Positions 63,610-64,000 of a stretch of DNA of 64,000 nt are shown piece by piece. The notes beneath the pieces are model-generated. The model was not told where the DNA came from. It saw nothing but the letters and a program-made list of their open reading frames with translations, and did no database searches. Within the stretch, counting starts at the first letter, position 1, and every line of letters begins with the position of its first letter. Where the stretch lies: the NCBI RefSeq assembly GCF_023983475.1, contig NZ_CP092712.1:1364001-1428000 (forward strand). The letters are read 5' to 3'. Made by a program: the position numbers and the translations under genes. Source of the stretch: Aliivibrio fischeri ATCC 7744 = JCM 18803 = DSM 507 (lineage in GTDB: Bacteria; Pseudomonadota; Gammaproteobacteria; Enterobacterales; Vibrionaceae).

Positions 63610-64000
63610 ATGAAAAAATACTTAGCCATTACTTCTAAAGGCCTTGAAAACTTACTTGCAGATGAACTGATTGCACTTGGTGTGACTGACCCAAAAGTGG
63701 TTCACGCTGGTGTTAAATTCGAAGCGCCAATCGAGGTCGTTTATCGTTGTTGTTTGTGGAGCCGTATTGCTTCACGTTTCATTCAAATTCTTTCTGAGTT
63801 CGATGTCCGTGATGATATGGACTTATACCTAGGTGCCTCTTCAATTAATTGGCCTAGTTATTTCTCTGCTGATAAAACGTTAGTGGTGGACTTTAACGGT
63901 ACTAACCGTGAGATTCGAAATAGTCAGTACGGTGCGTTAAAAGTAAAAGATGCGATTGTTGACCGTTTTACAAAGGCTGACTTACCACGTCCAAACATCA
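63610..64000 (+). CDS. rlmL: 23S rRNA methyltransferase RlmL (RlmKL), 5' part
   Basis: The first 130 codons of rlmL; the gene runs past the window end. It begins [20 protein letters not shown], then a ferredoxin-like and THUMP region ([35 protein letters not shown]). In E. coli RlmKL makes m2G2445 and m7G2069 in 23S rRNA with two fused methyltransferase domains, which would lie downstream. Position after zapC fits the enteric order. Confidence 0.93.
   Translation, partial: MKKYLAITSKGLENLLADELIALGVTDPKVVHAGVKFEAPIEVVYRCCLWSRIASRFIQILSEFDVRDDMDLYLGASSINWPSYFSADKTLVVDFNGTNREIRNSQYGALKVKDAIVDRFTKADLPRPNI

Overview
This is an AT-rich gammaproteobacterial chromosome segment, most likely from Aliivibrio (an A. 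fischeri-like species). The assignment rests on protein recognition and synteny: msrC-proQ-prc beside a letA-letB-rsmF cluster, pepN followed by a large NAD-dependent glutamate dehydrogenase and pyrD-zapC-rlmL, two tandem tRNA-Val(GAC) genes, and a periplasmic cyclic-nucleotide phosphodiesterase of the CpdP type known from V. fischeri. No database search was possible.

Layout. 1-2720: the 3' end of an S1-domain RNA-binding gene (CvfB family), a Cache-GGDEF diguanylate cyclase and two tRNA-Val genes. 2784-19912: a defence island in three blocks. Block one is a divergent WYL repressor gene and a four-gene operon for a MukBEF/Wadjet-like SMC complex with a Toprim protein. Block two is a RADAR-type operon (membrane protein, RdrA ATPase, RdrB deaminase). 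Block three is McrBC. Between blocks one and two lies a broken C-terminal fragment of a type I restriction HsdR gene. rdrA and rdrB each have their 5' part one frame away from the main body, next to a homopolymer run; the rdrA shift falls just before the Walker A motif. A RelE/ParE toxin-antitoxin pair (19996-20553) lies at the right edge.

20902-43000: core and niche genes. They include a LysM lipoprotein, a malY-type lyase with an NhaC antiporter under a LacI regulator, cpdP, an RCC1-like lipoprotein, yciA, and a TetR-controlled set (DUF417, TetR, VOC, glutaredoxin, TVP38) with three matching operators. Next come a lipoprotein amidohydrolase, a MATE exporter, umuDC with a LexA box, an amino-acid binding protein, a TauE-like permease, yeiP/efpL, a ThrE-like exporter and rsmF.

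43100-64000: envelope lipid transport (letA, letB), an ABC exporter, msrC, proQ, prc, pepN, DUF2835, NAD-GDH, pyrD, zapC, a decayed IS3-like transposase fragment, and the 5' end of rlmL, which is cut by the window.

The SMC system, RADAR and McrBC would act on plasmid topology, on phage-triggered ATP/adenosine metabolism, and on modified DNA respectively. The window therefore holds layered defences with visible turnover.
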